From the NCBI GenBank assembly GCA_025462755.1, contig JAOAPF010000088.1, positions 1-64,000 of the forward strand: 64,000 nt of DNA. Reading direction: 5' to 3'. A program made the position numbers and the translations under genes. The stretch comes from Edaphobacter sp. (GTDB lineage: Bacteria > Acidobacteriota > Terriglobia > Terriglobales > Acidobacteriaceae). The notes under the pieces were generated by a model, which had not been told where the DNA came from, made no database searches, and saw nothing but the letters and a program-made list of their open reading frames with translations. Shown here in pieces: positions 35,169 to 44,785 of this stretch (the stretch's first letter is position 1; each line of letters begins with the position of its first letter).

Positions 35169-35891
35169 GTGACCCGCACGCTGCTTCTTCGAGGAATGTT
35201 GGTCGGCCTTATCGCCGGCCTTATCGTATTTGCGTTCGCACGATGGATCGGTGAACCACAGGTTGAAAGTGCAATCGCAATTGAAAACGTGTCGGACCAG
35301 GAAAAGGGCGAGGCTACTGATCCGGAGCTGGTCAGTCGCGGGATTCAACGAGGCATTGGACTCCTAACCGGCTCGGTCGTTTACAGCTCTGCTCTAGGAG
35401 GCATCTTCGGGCTGGTCTTCGCCTTTTCTCAGGGCCGCTTCGGTTTCAGCAGTCCGCGTTCTCTGGCGTTATGGATTGCGGGACTGGGATTTGTCTCTGT
35501 AGCATTGGTCCCTTCTCTCAAATACCCGGCAAGTCCTCCATCTGTCGGCAATCCAGAGACAATAGGCATACGGACGACGGCATTTTTTCTCGCGATTGCT
35601 CTGTGCCTAGCGTCCATGATTTTTTCGCTGCAACTCGCCCGTCGCTTTATTCGGCGATTCGGAGTTTGGAATGGGTCTTTGCTGGCTGTGTTCCTTTTCG
35701 TCTTGCTAACGGTCACGTTTTCGAGCTTTCTGCCTGCGATCGATGAAGTACCACCAGCCTTCCCCGCCAGTTTGCTCTGGAAGTTCCGGATCGCGTCCTT
35801 GGAGATGCAGTTACTGCTTTGGGGCACGCTTGGTGCCCTGTTCGGCTGGTTGACCGAACGCGACCGGAACGTGCACACGCTGATCCGTTAA
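35169..35891 (+). CDS. cbtA: CbtA-type cobalt transporter subunit
   Basis: About 240 residues if started at GTG 35169, where the protein begins TRTLLLRGMLVGLIAGLIVF as CbtA proteins do; the longer frame from 35094 overlaps cbtB. Five or six transmembrane helices, with the family segment FARWIGEPQVESAIAIEN after the first helix and SSALGGIFGLVFAF after the second. CbtA is the membrane core of the proposed cobalt uptake pair. Downstream a cobalamin riboswitch begins a new transcription unit. Confidence 0.92.
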   Translation: MTRTLLLRGMLVGLIAGLIVFAFARWIGEPQVESAIAIENVSDQEKGEATDPELVSRGIQRGIGLLTGSVVYSSALGGIFGLVFAFSQGRFGFSSPRSLALWIAGLGFVSVALVPSLKYPASPPSVGNPETIGIRTTAFFLAIALCLASMIFSLQLARRFIRRFGVWNGSLLAVFLFVLLTVTFSSFLPAIDEVPPAFPASLLWKFRIASLEMQLLLWGTLGALFGWLTERDRNVHTLIR

Positions 35892-35939
35892 AGCAGCCTG
35901 CGGCTGAGTAACTGAACAACGTGTTACAACTATATTCAG

Positions 35940-36115
35940 ACCCAAGGTGCCCGCAAGGGCTGAAAAGGGAAGTCCGGTGCAATCCCGGTGCGGTCCCGCC
36001 ACTGTAAACGAAGATGAGTCGCCAAACATCCACTCGGCATTGAAGCTGGGGAAGGAGGAGACTCGGCACCAGGAAGAAGGTGCCACTTCGAAGCCAGGAA
36101 ACCTGCCCGGGGTAC
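35940..36115 (+). promoter_or_regulatory. Cobalamin riboswitch upstream of cobN operon
   Basis: Canonical core: aagggaagtccggtgcaatc then ccggtgcggtcccgccactg at about 35967-36005, a variable hairpin region, and the B12 box gaagccaggaaacctgcccg at about 36090-36110. It precedes the GTG of cobN by about 110 bases, so it should control the whole cobN-chelatase-cobU-cobB-cobT unit. Confidence 0.95.
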
Positions 36116-36223
36116 ATAGCAATTTCTGCGGAGAACAGAAACCATGCGCCTGACCCCGGCACCCTCAACCCGTCATCTTCCCATCATCAGTTCCGACCAC
36201 GCGCCAGAGAATGAGGCGTAGCC

Positions 36224-39200
36224 GTGGCCGACTCTTTTCGACAACGTGTGATCCGCGCCGACGGTCGTGCCTTCAACATCGTCCAGCATCGGGCGCATTT
36301 GACCTATTGCTACACGGGCTGTTGCTGTGGCATCACCGAGCGCGGATACGCCGCCGTCCCGGCCGACGTTTATCGGCAGGAGTGGCTCGATCGCAAAATT
36401 CGCAATCATGTTCATCTCACCAAGGGCGGTTGCCTTGGCCCTTGTGCGCTCGCAAATGTGGTGAGCCTCGTCTTCGATGGAAGGTCAATCTGGTTCCATT
36501 CAGTGAACAGCGCCTGGCAGGTACGCCAGATCTATGACTACATCGATGCGATGCTCGCGGCTGACCGCTTTCTGCAACCCCCGTCCGAGTTGAGCGAGTT
36601 CGTCTTCAACTACTACGACTGGGATGTACGCAAGCCTAGTGAGATCGTGCCTGCGCCGGCGCTTGCCAAGACCAGTCCCGACGCAAACGGGGCCATCATG
36701 CTGCTCTCTCACGCGGACACAGACCTGCTTACGTTGATAAAGGCATCGGAGATGCTTCCCGACGGTCTGCGGGTCAGTGCATTTTCATTGAATGCTTTGC
36801 GCAACGAAGACCAGTTGAGTGTCCTGATCAACGGTGAGATGGTCAAGGCTCGCGTGATCATCGTTCGGTGTCATGGGCCACTGAGTTGCATTCCCGGCTT
36901 CGGGCGGCTGCGGGCGGCTTGCATCGAGCGTGGACAGTCGCTGGTGCTGGTGAGTGGCTGCGGAGAGAATAGCTCGGAGTTTTCGGAGACCATCAACGTG
37001 CCGGCGGATGTAATGCACAGTGCCGCCGGGTATCTGGCGCTTGGAGGCGTGCAAAACTTCGCTGAGTTGTTCCGCTTCCTTTCCGATCGCCTGATGCTGA
37101 CGGGCTATGGCTACGCGCCGGCCAACCCGATGCCGGAGCACGGCATTTATCTGCCGAACCCATCCGGAGAAAGCGGGGACGTTGCCACAGCAAAGGACTG
37201 GGAGCGGCAGGCCAATCCTCTGCGTCCAACCGTCGCCGTGCTGTTTTACCGCGCACACCGAATGAGCGGTAATACGGGTTTCATCGACACGATTGCACAG
37301 GCGCTGGAGGCTAAGGGGGTGAATCCGCTCTGCATCTTCACCTCAAGCCTGAAGGCGAAGGAAGATGGACGTCCGGCGGTATTCAAACTGATTGAAGGCC
37401 GTGCCAACGTGCTGATTACGACCCTGTCGTTTGCGCTGGGCGAGGTCAATACGGGCTCCGTCGCTCAGCCCGGAGAAGCGATGTTGTTGTTCGAAAGACT
37501 CGGCATTCCGGTTGTTCAGGCAATTGCGTGCCAGATGCCGCAAGGCGCCTGGGAGGGTTCGCGCCGCGGCCTGAATGCGATCGACATCGCGGTCAACGTC
37601 GCGATTCCGGAGTTCGATGGACGCATTATTTCCGTGCCGGTGTCGTTCAAGGAACGCAGGAAGAACGGTGCGGAGAGTTTGTATGTTGTGAACGAGGACC
37701 GGGCTGCTCGCGTAGCTGGAATAGCGAGTCGGCTTGCCGGACTTCGTAGGAAGGCGAACTGCGACCGCCGCATAGCTTTTGTACTGACGAACTCCGCCGC
37801 CAAAGCATCACAGGTCGGCGGAGCGGTTGGCCTCGATACTCCCGCCAGCCTTCTCACGACGTTGCATGCGATGCGGGCACGTCGCTATGCCATCGCCGAG
37901 CTACCCGAAACCTCTGATGAACTGATGCAGGATTTGCTTGGGCGCGGAACTTACGATAGCAACTACCCGCTCGATCCGGCGCGGGCTATGCGGTTTTCGC
38001 GAGCGGCCTATCGGAAGATATATTCAGTCTTCCCTGCCCGTCCGGCGCGTCGGATGCAGGATTTCTGGGGCCAGCCACAGGACCACGGCCCCAGCGTAAA
38101 GCCTGCCAAAAAAACTGATAAGAAACTCCTCCCGACGATCGCAGGAAAGGTCGTCTCGATTGAAGAGACCGAGCCCTGGGGCGATGAGCGCGATTATCTG
38201 TTTGCCGCGATGGATCTTGGCAATGCGATGATCGCATTGCAGCCGCCGCGCGGCTACGGCATCAACCCTGATGCGATCTATCACACCCCCGACCTACCCC
38301 CAACGCACCACTACACGGCCTTCTATCGATGGCTCGGAACTCCGCAAGCAGAAGGCGGCTGGGGCGCAGATGCCATCGTCCACATGGGCAAGCATGGCAC
38401 GCTCGAATGGCTGCCTGGCAAGGGCATCGGGCTTTCCGGCGAGTGTTTTCCGGACCTTCTACTCGGCGACATGCCACTCGTCTATCCGTTCATCATCAAC
38501 GATCCCGGCGAGGGAAGCCAATCCAAGCGCCGTGCGCACGCCGTGATTGTCGACCACCTGACGCCGCCGATGACTTCTGCGGAGACCTATGGTCCGCTGG
38601 CTGAGTTGAACCAATTAGTCAACGAATACTATGCCGTCGAAAAGCTCGACCCGGTGAAGCTGCCCTACCTTCAGCAGCAGATATGGCAATTGGTTGAGAG
38701 CACAAACCTGAAGGCCGATCTGGACCTGAAGACGATGATGACCCGCGAACGCGGCGATCACGGCCACGAGTGGGACGACACGCTGACGCCCGAGGGCATT
38801 CCGACGCAACTCGCCTCGATGAACGGCAACGAGGTGGCCCACCTGATCGAAGATCTTGACGGCTATCTCTGCGAATTAGGCATGGCACAGATTCGCGATG
38901 GCCTACACATTCTTGGGCAGATGCCTCCGCTGCCGGAGATGCTGCGGTCTCTGACGCGGTTGGCAAATGCCGGCGCACCGAGTCTGCAGGCGAGCCTTGC
39001 AACGGCGTTCGGGTTCGAATTGACCGAACTTCTTGACAAGCCGGGCGAACGTCTTGAGCGTTCGCTCGAGCTGTTGGGCCAGCCGTGCCATACCCGCGCC
39101 GATGCTCTTGAGATTCTCGACCGCGCCTCACTCGACCTTTACAAGATGCTCGACACGCTCGGCTTTCGGAGTCCCGTCATCGGCGAAGTGCAGCGCGCGG

Positions 39201-40609
39201 TGCTCGGCCTTGAATCGGCGGAGATCGAAGCTGCACTCACCTTCGCCTGTGACGAACTTGTGCCGAAGCTTGAACAGTCCGGCGATGAGATCGAGCACCT
39301 GCTCGATGCGCTTGAAGGCAAATATGTTCCCGCAGGGCCGGCCGGCGCACCGACCCGCGGTATGGCGCACATTCTGCCGACCGGCCGCAACTTCTATGCG
39401 GTCGATCCACGGGCCCTGCCCTCACAGGCGGCGTGGCGAGTAGGCCAGCAGCTTGCCCGTGAAGCTGTTGCGCGCTTTTACAAGGAAGAGGGCAAGTATC
39501 CGCAGATGATGGGACTAAGCGTGTGGGGAACCTCGCAGATGCGGACCCACGGCGAGGATATCGCTCAGGCGTTTGCGCTACTCGGTGTCAAACCCTTGTG
39601 GAACGCGCAGTCGCGACGGCTCGACGGCGTGGAAGTTATTCCTCTGGAGCAACTCGGCCGACCTCGCGTCGACGTGACGCTGCGCATCAGCGGCTTCTTC
39701 CGCGACGCATTCCCACACCTGATCGACACGTTCGACCAGGCCATTTCGATGTTGGTCGAACTGGATGAACCGCTCGATCAGAACTTCCCGCGCAAACACT
39801 ATCTTGCGGAGCTTGAGACGAAGAAGGACTTACCGAAGCACGAGGCCGAGGCTCAGGCGCGCTATCGCATCTTCGGTTCGAAGCCAGGTTCTTATGGCGC
39901 GGGTATTCTGACACTTATCGAGACCGGAAACTGGCAAGGAGACGACGACTTTGCCCGCGCATTCCTCGCCTGGGGAGGCTATGCGTACGGCAAGGGTACC
40001 GATGGAGTCGACGCGCAGCCCATCTTCGCCCAGCGCCTCAAATCCATCGAGGTAGCACTGCACAACCAGGACAATCGCGAGCACGACATCTTCGATTCAG
40101 ACGATTATTTCCAGTTTCACGGCGGCATGATCGCCTCGATTCGTGCGCTCACCGGCACGCAGCCCAAGGCTTACTTTGGTGATAGCTCGCGCCCGGAATC
40201 GGCAAAGGTTCGCGACCTGCGCGAAGAAGCCCTGCGAGTCTATCGTTCGCGCGTTGTGAACCCAAAGTGGATCGAATCGATCAAGCGACACGGCTATAAG
40301 GGCGGGCTTGAGCTTGCGGCAACGGTGGACTACATCTTCGGATTCGATGCCACGGCGCAGATGGCCCCGGACTTCATCTACGAGGGTCTTGCTCAGCACT
40401 ATGCGTTAGACCAAAACATGCGGGATTTCCTTGGGGCTTCCAATCCATGGGCATTGAACGCGATCGCCGAACGATTGCTTGAAGCGGCAAAACGGGAGCT
40501 CTGGGAGAATCCCGCGCCGGGGACTCTCAATGCACTGCGCGGCGTTCTGCTTGAGGCAGAAACGCTGCTGGAAGCCCAAGGCGAGCAGAAGCGGGAGCCT
40601 GTTTCGTGA
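36224..40609 (+). CDS. cobN: Cobaltochelatase large subunit CobN with N-terminal [2Fe-2S] thioredoxin-like domain
   Basis: 1461 residues from GTG 36224 (GAGG eight bases upstream). Residues 1-125 are not CobN: they form a thioredoxin-like [2Fe-2S] ferredoxin domain with Cys in CYTGCCCG and in KGGCLGPCALANV. The CobN/magnesium-chelatase H-type subunit follows from about residue 150 to the end, with AIMLLSHADTDLLTL at its start, FGRLRAACIERGQS, GKHGTLEWLPGKGIGLS, IINDPGEGSQSKRRAHAVIV, NFYAVDPRALPSQAAW and SVWGTSQMRTHGEDIAQA. CobN binds hydrogenobyrinic acid a,c-diamide and inserts cobalt with an ATPase partner, here the overlapping next gene. The ferredoxin domain may sense redox or deliver electrons; that is inference. 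Confidence 0.95.
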   Translation: MADSFRQRVIRADGRAFNIVQHRAHLTYCYTGCCCGITERGYAAVPADVYRQEWLDRKIRNHVHLTKGGCLGPCALANVVSLVFDGRSIWFHSVNSAWQVRQIYDYIDAMLAADRFLQPPSELSEFVFNYYDWDVRKPSEIVPAPALAKTSPDANGAIMLLSHADTDLLTLIKASEMLPDGLRVSAFSLNALRNEDQLSVLINGEMVKARVIIVRCHGPLSCIPGFGRLRAACIERGQSLVLVSGCGENSSEFSETINVPADVMHSAAGYLALGGVQNFAELFRFLSDRLMLTGYGYAPANPMPEHGIYLPNPSGESGDVATAKDWERQANPLRPTVAVLFYRAHRMSGNTGFIDTIAQALEAKGVNPLCIFTSSLKAKEDGRPAVFKLIEGRANVLITTLSFALGEVNTGSVAQPGEAMLLFERLGIPVVQAIACQMPQGAWEGSRRGLNAIDIAVNVAIPEFDGRIISVPVSFKERRKNGAESLYVVNEDRAARVAGIASRLAGLRRKANCDRRIAFVLTNSAAKASQVGGAVGLDTPASLLTTLHAMRARRYAIAELPETSDELMQDLLGRGTYDSNYPLDPARAMRFSRAAYRKIYSVFPARPARRMQDFWGQPQDHGPSVKPAKKTDKKLLPTIAGKVVSIEETEPWGDERDYLFAAMDLGNAMIALQPPRGYGINPDAIYHTPDLPPTHHYTAFYRWLGTPQAEGGWGADAIVHMGKHGTLEWLPGKGIGLSGECFPDLLLGDMPLVYPFIINDPGEGSQSKRRAHAVIVDHLTPPMTSAETYGPLAELNQLVNEYYAVEKLDPVKLPYLQQQIWQLVESTNLKADLDLKTMMTRERGDHGHEWDDTLTPEGIPTQLASMNGNEVAHLIEDLDGYLCELGMAQIRDGLHILGQMPPLPEMLRSLTRLANAGAPSLQASLATAFGFELTELLDKPGERLERSLELLGQPCHTRADALEILDRASLDLYKMLDTLGFRSPVIGEVQRAVLGLESAEIEAALTFACDELVPKLEQSGDEIEHLLDALEGKYVPAGPAGAPTRGMAHILPTGRNFYAVDPRALPSQAAWRVGQQLAREAVARFYKEEGKYPQMMGLSVWGTSQMRTHGEDIAQAFALLGVKPLWNAQSRRLDGVEVIPLEQLGRPRVDVTLRISGFFRDAFPHLIDTFDQAISMLVELDEPLDQNFPRKHYLAELETKKDLPKHEAEAQARYRIFGSKPGSYGAGILTLIETGNWQGDDDFARAFLAWGGYAYGKGTDGVDAQPIFAQRLKSIEVALHNQDNREHDIFDSDDYFQFHGGMIASIRALTGTQPKAYFGDSSRPESAKVRDLREEALRVYRSRVVNPKWIESIKRHGYKGGLELAATVDYIFGFDATAQMAPDFIYEGLAQHYALDQNMRDFLGASNPWALNAIAERLLEAAKRELWENPAPGTLNALRGVLLEAETLLEAQGEQKREPVS

Positions 40610-42336
40610 GACCGGCTGCCTATCCCTTCTCCGCAATTGTTGGCCAGAGCGAGATGAAGCTCGCGCTGCTACTCGCTGCTGTCGATTGGCGGCTGGGAGT
40701 TTTGCTGCGCGGCGACAAGGGCTCCGGCAAGACCACGACCGCACGAGGCCTCGCCGCCCTGCTTCCTGCGCCCGCTCCCTTCATAAATCTGCCGATCGGC
40801 GCTACGGAAGACCGTCTTCTCGGGGGGCTTCATCTGGAGCGCACGTTGAAGGGCGATCCCATCTTGAAGCCGGGACTGCTCGTCGAGGCACATGGCGGCG
40901 TGCTTTATGTGGACGAGGTGAACCTCCTCCCAGCACACCTCGGCGATGCTTTGTTGGACGCGGCTGCCAGCGGGGTTCATGTGGTGGAACGTGAAGGCTT
41001 GAGCGCCACCCATCCCGCCGAGTTTGTGCTGCTTGGCAGCATGAACCCGGAAGAGGGTTCGCTGCGCCCGCAGCTGCTGGACCGTTTCGCATTATCAGTG
41101 ACGGTTTGTGCTCCACTCGACCCGGCCGAACGCCAGCTCGTGATGCAGCGAAGGATGGGATTCGAACGCGACTCAGTTCGCTTTTCCAGTGAGTGGTCAC
41201 AAGCCCAACAGGCTTTGCAGTCGCAGATTGCTTCGGCTCGAGTTTCTCTCGGCGATATCACCTGTTCGAGCAATATGATGGGCCACATTAGTTTGACGAT
41301 TTGCGAACATGGGGTTCGATCCTTGCGGGCCGATCTAGCGGTCGTAAGGGCTGCAATCGCATATGCAGCTCTCGTCGCTGATGCGTGCGTTGAAGCACAC
41401 CATGTTAACGCCGTGCTACCGCTTGTCCTTGCCCACCGGACAAGCGAGGGGAGACGTCCCTCAGTTCCTCCGCCGCCACCTCCAACCCCACCGCAACAGA
41501 CCAAGCCCGATTCTCAATCTGACCCAGGCGGACAACAAACCGCGGAGCGTGTTCACGAGCGTGTCTTTAGTCCATCAGAAGCCAACGCCCCTGCCCTCAA
41601 CGTCCGGTTCAGTGCAGTAGCGACGGGAGGCGGCAGTTCTTCTGCAAATAGCTGTGATTGCGGTCCAATCATAGGCAATCGTCAGGCAGATTTCCCGGTC
41701 GAGCTTGATTTAAGGGCCACGCTCAGTCATGCCCTGCGGGAAACTGGTGATTTGCGACCTCGTGTCGAGGATTTGCACGAACGGGTGCGCGAGCCGAGGT
41801 CCGGAACTCGCTATCTCTTCATCATTGATTCCAGCGGTTCGCACGCTGCTCAGCAGAGAATGCGTCTAGTAAAAGGCGCTATTTCAAGCCTGCTTTCCCG
41901 CTCCTTCAAACGAAGGGATGAGGTGGCCATGATAGTCTTCCGCGGAACGTCCGCCCAGGTCGTTCTCGAGCCAACGCAAGTTCTTCCCGACGCACTGGCC
42001 GCGCTCGAATATCTTCCCACGGGTGGTCGAACGCCGTTGGCGGCCGCTCTCGATCAGGCGCGCGATTACCTGACGCCCACTACGCTTCTCATTCTACTCA
42101 CGGACGGTCGAGCAAATATCCCTCTGCATGGAGGTGACCCGTGGCAAGAGGCTCTTGATGCAGCGCAGGTGATGAGTTGCAATGCAATCGTCGTCGATAC
42201 GGAGACGGCCGCACAGCGGCTAGGCCAATGCGAGGAATTAGCGAAGATCCTCGGGGCGCGCTACCTCTCGTTGGAACAGCTTGGGGAGATCGAGCACGTG
42301 TCGATTGATGCCCAAGGGCAAAGGCAGGGAGCGTAG
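40606..42336 (+). CDS. Fused ChlI/ChlD-like chelatase ATPase (cobaltochelatase partner)
   Basis: 576 residues from GTG 40606, overlapping the cobN stop as GTGA. Residues 1-300 are an AAA+ ATPase of the magnesium-chelatase I type: Walker A GDKGSGKTT at 36-44, GATEDRLLGGLHLERTL, Walker B VLYVDEVN near 101, GSMNPEEGSLRPQLLDRFAL. A Pro-rich linker (PPPPPPTPP near 288) leads to a C-terminal vWA domain with the MIDAS motif DSSGSHA near 407 and TGGRTPLA. It should drive CobN in place of the CobS/CobT pair of proteobacteria. Downstream cobU starts directly after its stop. Confidence 0.93.
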   Translation: MRPAAYPFSAIVGQSEMKLALLLAAVDWRLGVLLRGDKGSGKTTTARGLAALLPAPAPFINLPIGATEDRLLGGLHLERTLKGDPILKPGLLVEAHGGVLYVDEVNLLPAHLGDALLDAAASGVHVVEREGLSATHPAEFVLLGSMNPEEGSLRPQLLDRFALSVTVCAPLDPAERQLVMQRRMGFERDSVRFSSEWSQAQQALQSQIASARVSLGDITCSSNMMGHISLTICEHGVRSLRADLAVVRAAIAYAALVADACVEAHHVNAVLPLVLAHRTSEGRRPSVPPPPPPTPPQQTKPDSQSDPGGQQTAERVHERVFSPSEANAPALNVRFSAVATGGGSSSANSCDCGPIIGNRQADFPVELDLRATLSHALRETGDLRPRVEDLHERVREPRSGTRYLFIIDSSGSHAAQQRMRLVKGAISSLLSRSFKRRDEVAMIVFRGTSAQVVLEPTQVLPDALAALEYLPTGGRTPLAAALDQARDYLTPTTLLILLTDGRANIPLHGGDPWQEALDAAQVMSCNAIVVDTETAAQRLGQCEELAKILGARYLSLEQLGEIEHVSIDAQGQRQGA

Positions 42337-42337
42337 C

Positions 42338-42899
42338 GTGCACGAGAGCGATGGCAATGCGGTGATCCTCGTCCTGGGCGGCGTGCGAAGTGGCAAGAGC
42401 GGCTACGCGCAGCAGTTAGCCGAGAAGTCCAGCCGGGTTACGTTCGTTGCGACGGCCGAGCGTCGCGGTGACGAGGAGATGCACCGAAAGATCGAACGCC
42501 ACCGCGCAGACCGGCCCGCACACTGGACAACCGTGGAAGAACCTATCGCATTGGGCCGCGTCGTTCGATCCAGTGGAGACAACTCCGATACCATTCTTAT
42601 CGACTGCCTCACGCTCTTCGGCGCCAATCTTATGGAAACATATGAGAGCAATGAAGCGGCTTTGGAAGCATGCGTCGAAGACCTTTGCGTCGCTTTGAAA
42701 AAGAAGTCCTGCAAGGTTATTTTTGGTCTCGAATGAGGTCGGCAGCGGTGTCGTCCCGGCCTATGCCCTGGGACGCCGCTTTCGCGACCTGGTGGGCGAG
42801 ATCAATCAGCGCGTTGCGGCTGTGGCCGATACCGTAGTTCTGATGGTCGCCGGACTTCCGCTTCCCCTCAAGGGTTCGTTCGAAGGAGGGCATCGATGA
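42338..42899 (+). pseudogene. cobU: Adenosylcobinamide kinase/guanylyltransferase CobU (CobP), one-base frameshift
   Basis: GTG 42338 opens with VILVLGGVRSGKSGYAQQLA (P-loop) and FVATAERRGDEEMHRKIERH, then LIDCLTLFGANL. The frame ends at 42736. The expected continuation [20 protein letters not shown] and [16 protein letters not shown] lies one base over and ends at a TGA (42897-42899) that overlaps the cobB ATG as ATGA, the spacing of the rest of the operon. The shift fits one extra T in a TTTTT run at 42720-42724. CobU phosphorylates and then guanylylates adenosylcobinamide. As read, the guanylyltransferase end is lost; sequencing error or transcript slippage are alternatives. Confidence 0.88.
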
Positions 42900-44287
42900 A
42901 AGGATTCCTGATCGCCGGAACGGCCAGCGGAGTCGGCAAGACCACCGTGACCCTAGCGATTACTGCTGCCTTGCGCCGTCGCGGCTATACGGTGCAGCCG
43001 TTCAAGGGAGGACCTGATTTTCTCGACACCGGGCACCATACCCGCATCGCAGGCCGCACAGCACGTAACCTCGACACATGGATGCTTTCTGCAGAAGCAA
43101 ACCGTGACGTTATTCGGCACGCATCGCATGGTGCTGATGTCCTGCTGGTAGAAGGCATGATGGGGCTATTCGACGGTAAGGGCGGCGCGAGCGAGTCGGG
43201 TAGCAGCGCGGAGATCGCAAAGCTTCTAAAGCTGCCGGTGGTGCTTGTGCTGGATGCAGGAAAAACCGCCAGGAGCATCGCAGCCATGGTGCTAGGATTT
43301 GAACTCTTTGATCCTGAACTTCCGTTAGCCGGAGTCATCCTGAATCGTGTCGCAGGCGATCGTCACTTTCGCATGTTGGAAGCTTCGATCAAATCTGCCT
43401 GTAAGACTCCAGTCCTCGGTTGGCTGCCCCGAGAGCCCACAATTGCGATCCCGGAGAGACACCTCGGTTTGCAGACGGCGGAAGAAGGCGAGACCGGCGA
43501 AGGGCTTGATCGCTTGATCGATACTCTTTCCGACCTTGCGAATAAGCACCTGGACATTCCCCTTCTTATGGATTTGGAATGTGGACTGGAGATGAAACTT
43601 GAAGCTCTTCCAGTGCTTCGCCAAACGAGAGAACAGATTCGCATCGGAATAGCGCGCGATCAGGCATTTTCCTTCTATTACGAAGACAACCTCGATCTCC
43701 TTCAGGAGAACGGTGCCGCCCTTGTGCCGTTCAGCCCGATCCACGACGAATGTCTGCCACCGGATCTCGATGCTCTTTATCTCGCCGGCGGCTACCCTGA
43801 GCTTCATGCAGTTCGAGTCAGCGAGAACGCCGCAATGCTCTCGGCGATTCGAGAATTTGTCGCAACCGGCCGTCCTGTCTACGCCGAATGCGGAGGCATG
43901 ATCTTCCTGTCGCAGCAACTCACGACGCGCGACGGAACCATATATCCGATGGCAGATGTACTGCCCTTCGAAATCGAGATGACCGGAAGACTCGTCGGCT
44001 TCGGATACGTCAATGTGGAATTGACCAACGATTGCCTGCTCGGTAAAGCAGGTACAGTGCTGCGCGGACATAGCTTCCATTACTCTCGCATCTCGAATGA
44101 ATTTCACGTCGCGACGAATTATCACCTCCAATACTCACTTTCGGGCCGTACGGAGAGTGAAGGCTATCGCCTGGGCAATATGCTTGCGAGTTACGTGCAT
44201 CTGCACTTTCGCGCGGAGCCAACCATCGCTCGCAGTTTCGTCGAGGCAGCCATCGCCAGTCGAACTTCGAATTTGGTGCCCCAATGA
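42896..44287 (+). CDS. cobB: Cobyrinic acid a,c-diamide synthase CobB
   Basis: 463 residues. The N-terminal P-loop is [40 protein letters not shown] and NLDTWML follow, with [10 protein letters not shown] as the Mg/acid region. The C-terminal third is a class I glutamine amidotransferase with its nucleophile in [10 protein letters not shown] (Cys about 331) and a late RGHSFHYSR. It amidates the a and c side chains of hydrogenobyrinic acid using glutamine and ATP. It overlaps cobU upstream and the cobT fragment downstream, both by ATGA, so it belongs to the cobN operon. Confidence 0.96.
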   Translation: MKGFLIAGTASGVGKTTVTLAITAALRRRGYTVQPFKGGPDFLDTGHHTRIAGRTARNLDTWMLSAEANRDVIRHASHGADVLLVEGMMGLFDGKGGASESGSSAEIAKLLKLPVVLVLDAGKTARSIAAMVLGFELFDPELPLAGVILNRVAGDRHFRMLEASIKSACKTPVLGWLPREPTIAIPERHLGLQTAEEGETGEGLDRLIDTLSDLANKHLDIPLLMDLECGLEMKLEALPVLRQTREQIRIGIARDQAFSFYYEDNLDLLQENGAALVPFSPIHDECLPPDLDALYLAGGYPELHAVRVSENAAMLSAIREFVATGRPVYAECGGMIFLSQQLTTRDGTIYPMADVLPFEIEMTGRLVGFGYVNVELTNDCLLGKAGTVLRGHSFHYSRISNEFHVATNYHLQYSLSGRTESEGYRLGNMLASYVHLHFRAEPTIARSFVEAAIASRTSNLVPQ

Positions 44288-44531
44288 CGCCGCTCAGTGC
44301 AAGGGTAGTGACAGAATTGATCCGCGGAATTGAGCCTCCGGACGAGACCTGGCGAACTCGCGCTCGTGCACGTCTGGATACGCTCACCAAACCCCTAGGC
44401 AGTCTTGGCAGGCTAGAAGACCTCGCCGCTCAGTTGGTGGCGATCCGACACGAACATCTTGCGTTGCCTCGCAACAAAGCTGCCTATATCTTCGCCGCGG
44501 ATCATGGCATCACCGCCGAAGGCGTGAGCGC
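44284..44531 (+). pseudogene. cobT: Nicotinate-nucleotide:DMB phosphoribosyltransferase CobT, 5' fragment
   Basis: The ATG overlaps the cobB stop. The 82 residues visible are the start of CobT: PPDETWRTRARARLDTLTKP, LGSLGRLEDLAAQLVAIRHE, then AYIFAADHGITAEGVSA, the last containing the substrate-binding DHG motif. A stop follows at 44533. The remaining 260-280 residues, including the catalytic Glu region, are gone; the sequence changes at about 44532 into an inverted piece of an AbiEii gene. Without another copy the cell could not attach the lower ligand base by this route. Confidence 0.92.
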
Positions 44532-44532
44532 A

Positions 44533-44785
44533 TAGCTTAACTTCGCTGTTATCGCTTGCGTTCCAAGCGTGTGCGTATGTAGGGTTCGCTCCCCAGGAGA
44601 GCCCATCCTGCGTTTGGTAGTAATCTTCCATTCCCAACGAAAACTGGATGCCATGGAACGGCTGATCGAAGGCGTGCATCATTTCGAGGATGACATCTTC
44701 GTGGTGGTGCTCTTCAAGGCCGGTGAAATCAAGGTCGGTTGAGAACCTGCCTTGGCTCCCGAGGATCATCTTCCGCAGACAGGTA
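44533..44785 (-). pseudogene. AbiEii-type nucleotidyltransferase toxin, inverted middle segment
   Basis: On the minus strand this stretch encodes the nucleotidyltransferase core of AbiEii/AbiGii toxins: TCLRKMILGSQGRFSTDLDF (the S-x-D-x-D metal motif), HHHEDVILEMMHAFDQPFHG, then YYQTQDGLSWGANPTYAHAW and NSEVKL. It directly faces the rest of the same gene at 44786-45289, so the segment has been inverted relative to its own downstream half. No start codon or N-terminal 40-50 residues are present. Non-functional. Confidence 0.85.

Noticed and set aside
42719-42726. Programmed -1 ribosomal frameshift site in cobU.
   Set aside because: The frame must move by +1 (skip one base), which does not fit the -1 slippery heptamer mechanism; an inserted T explains it more simply.
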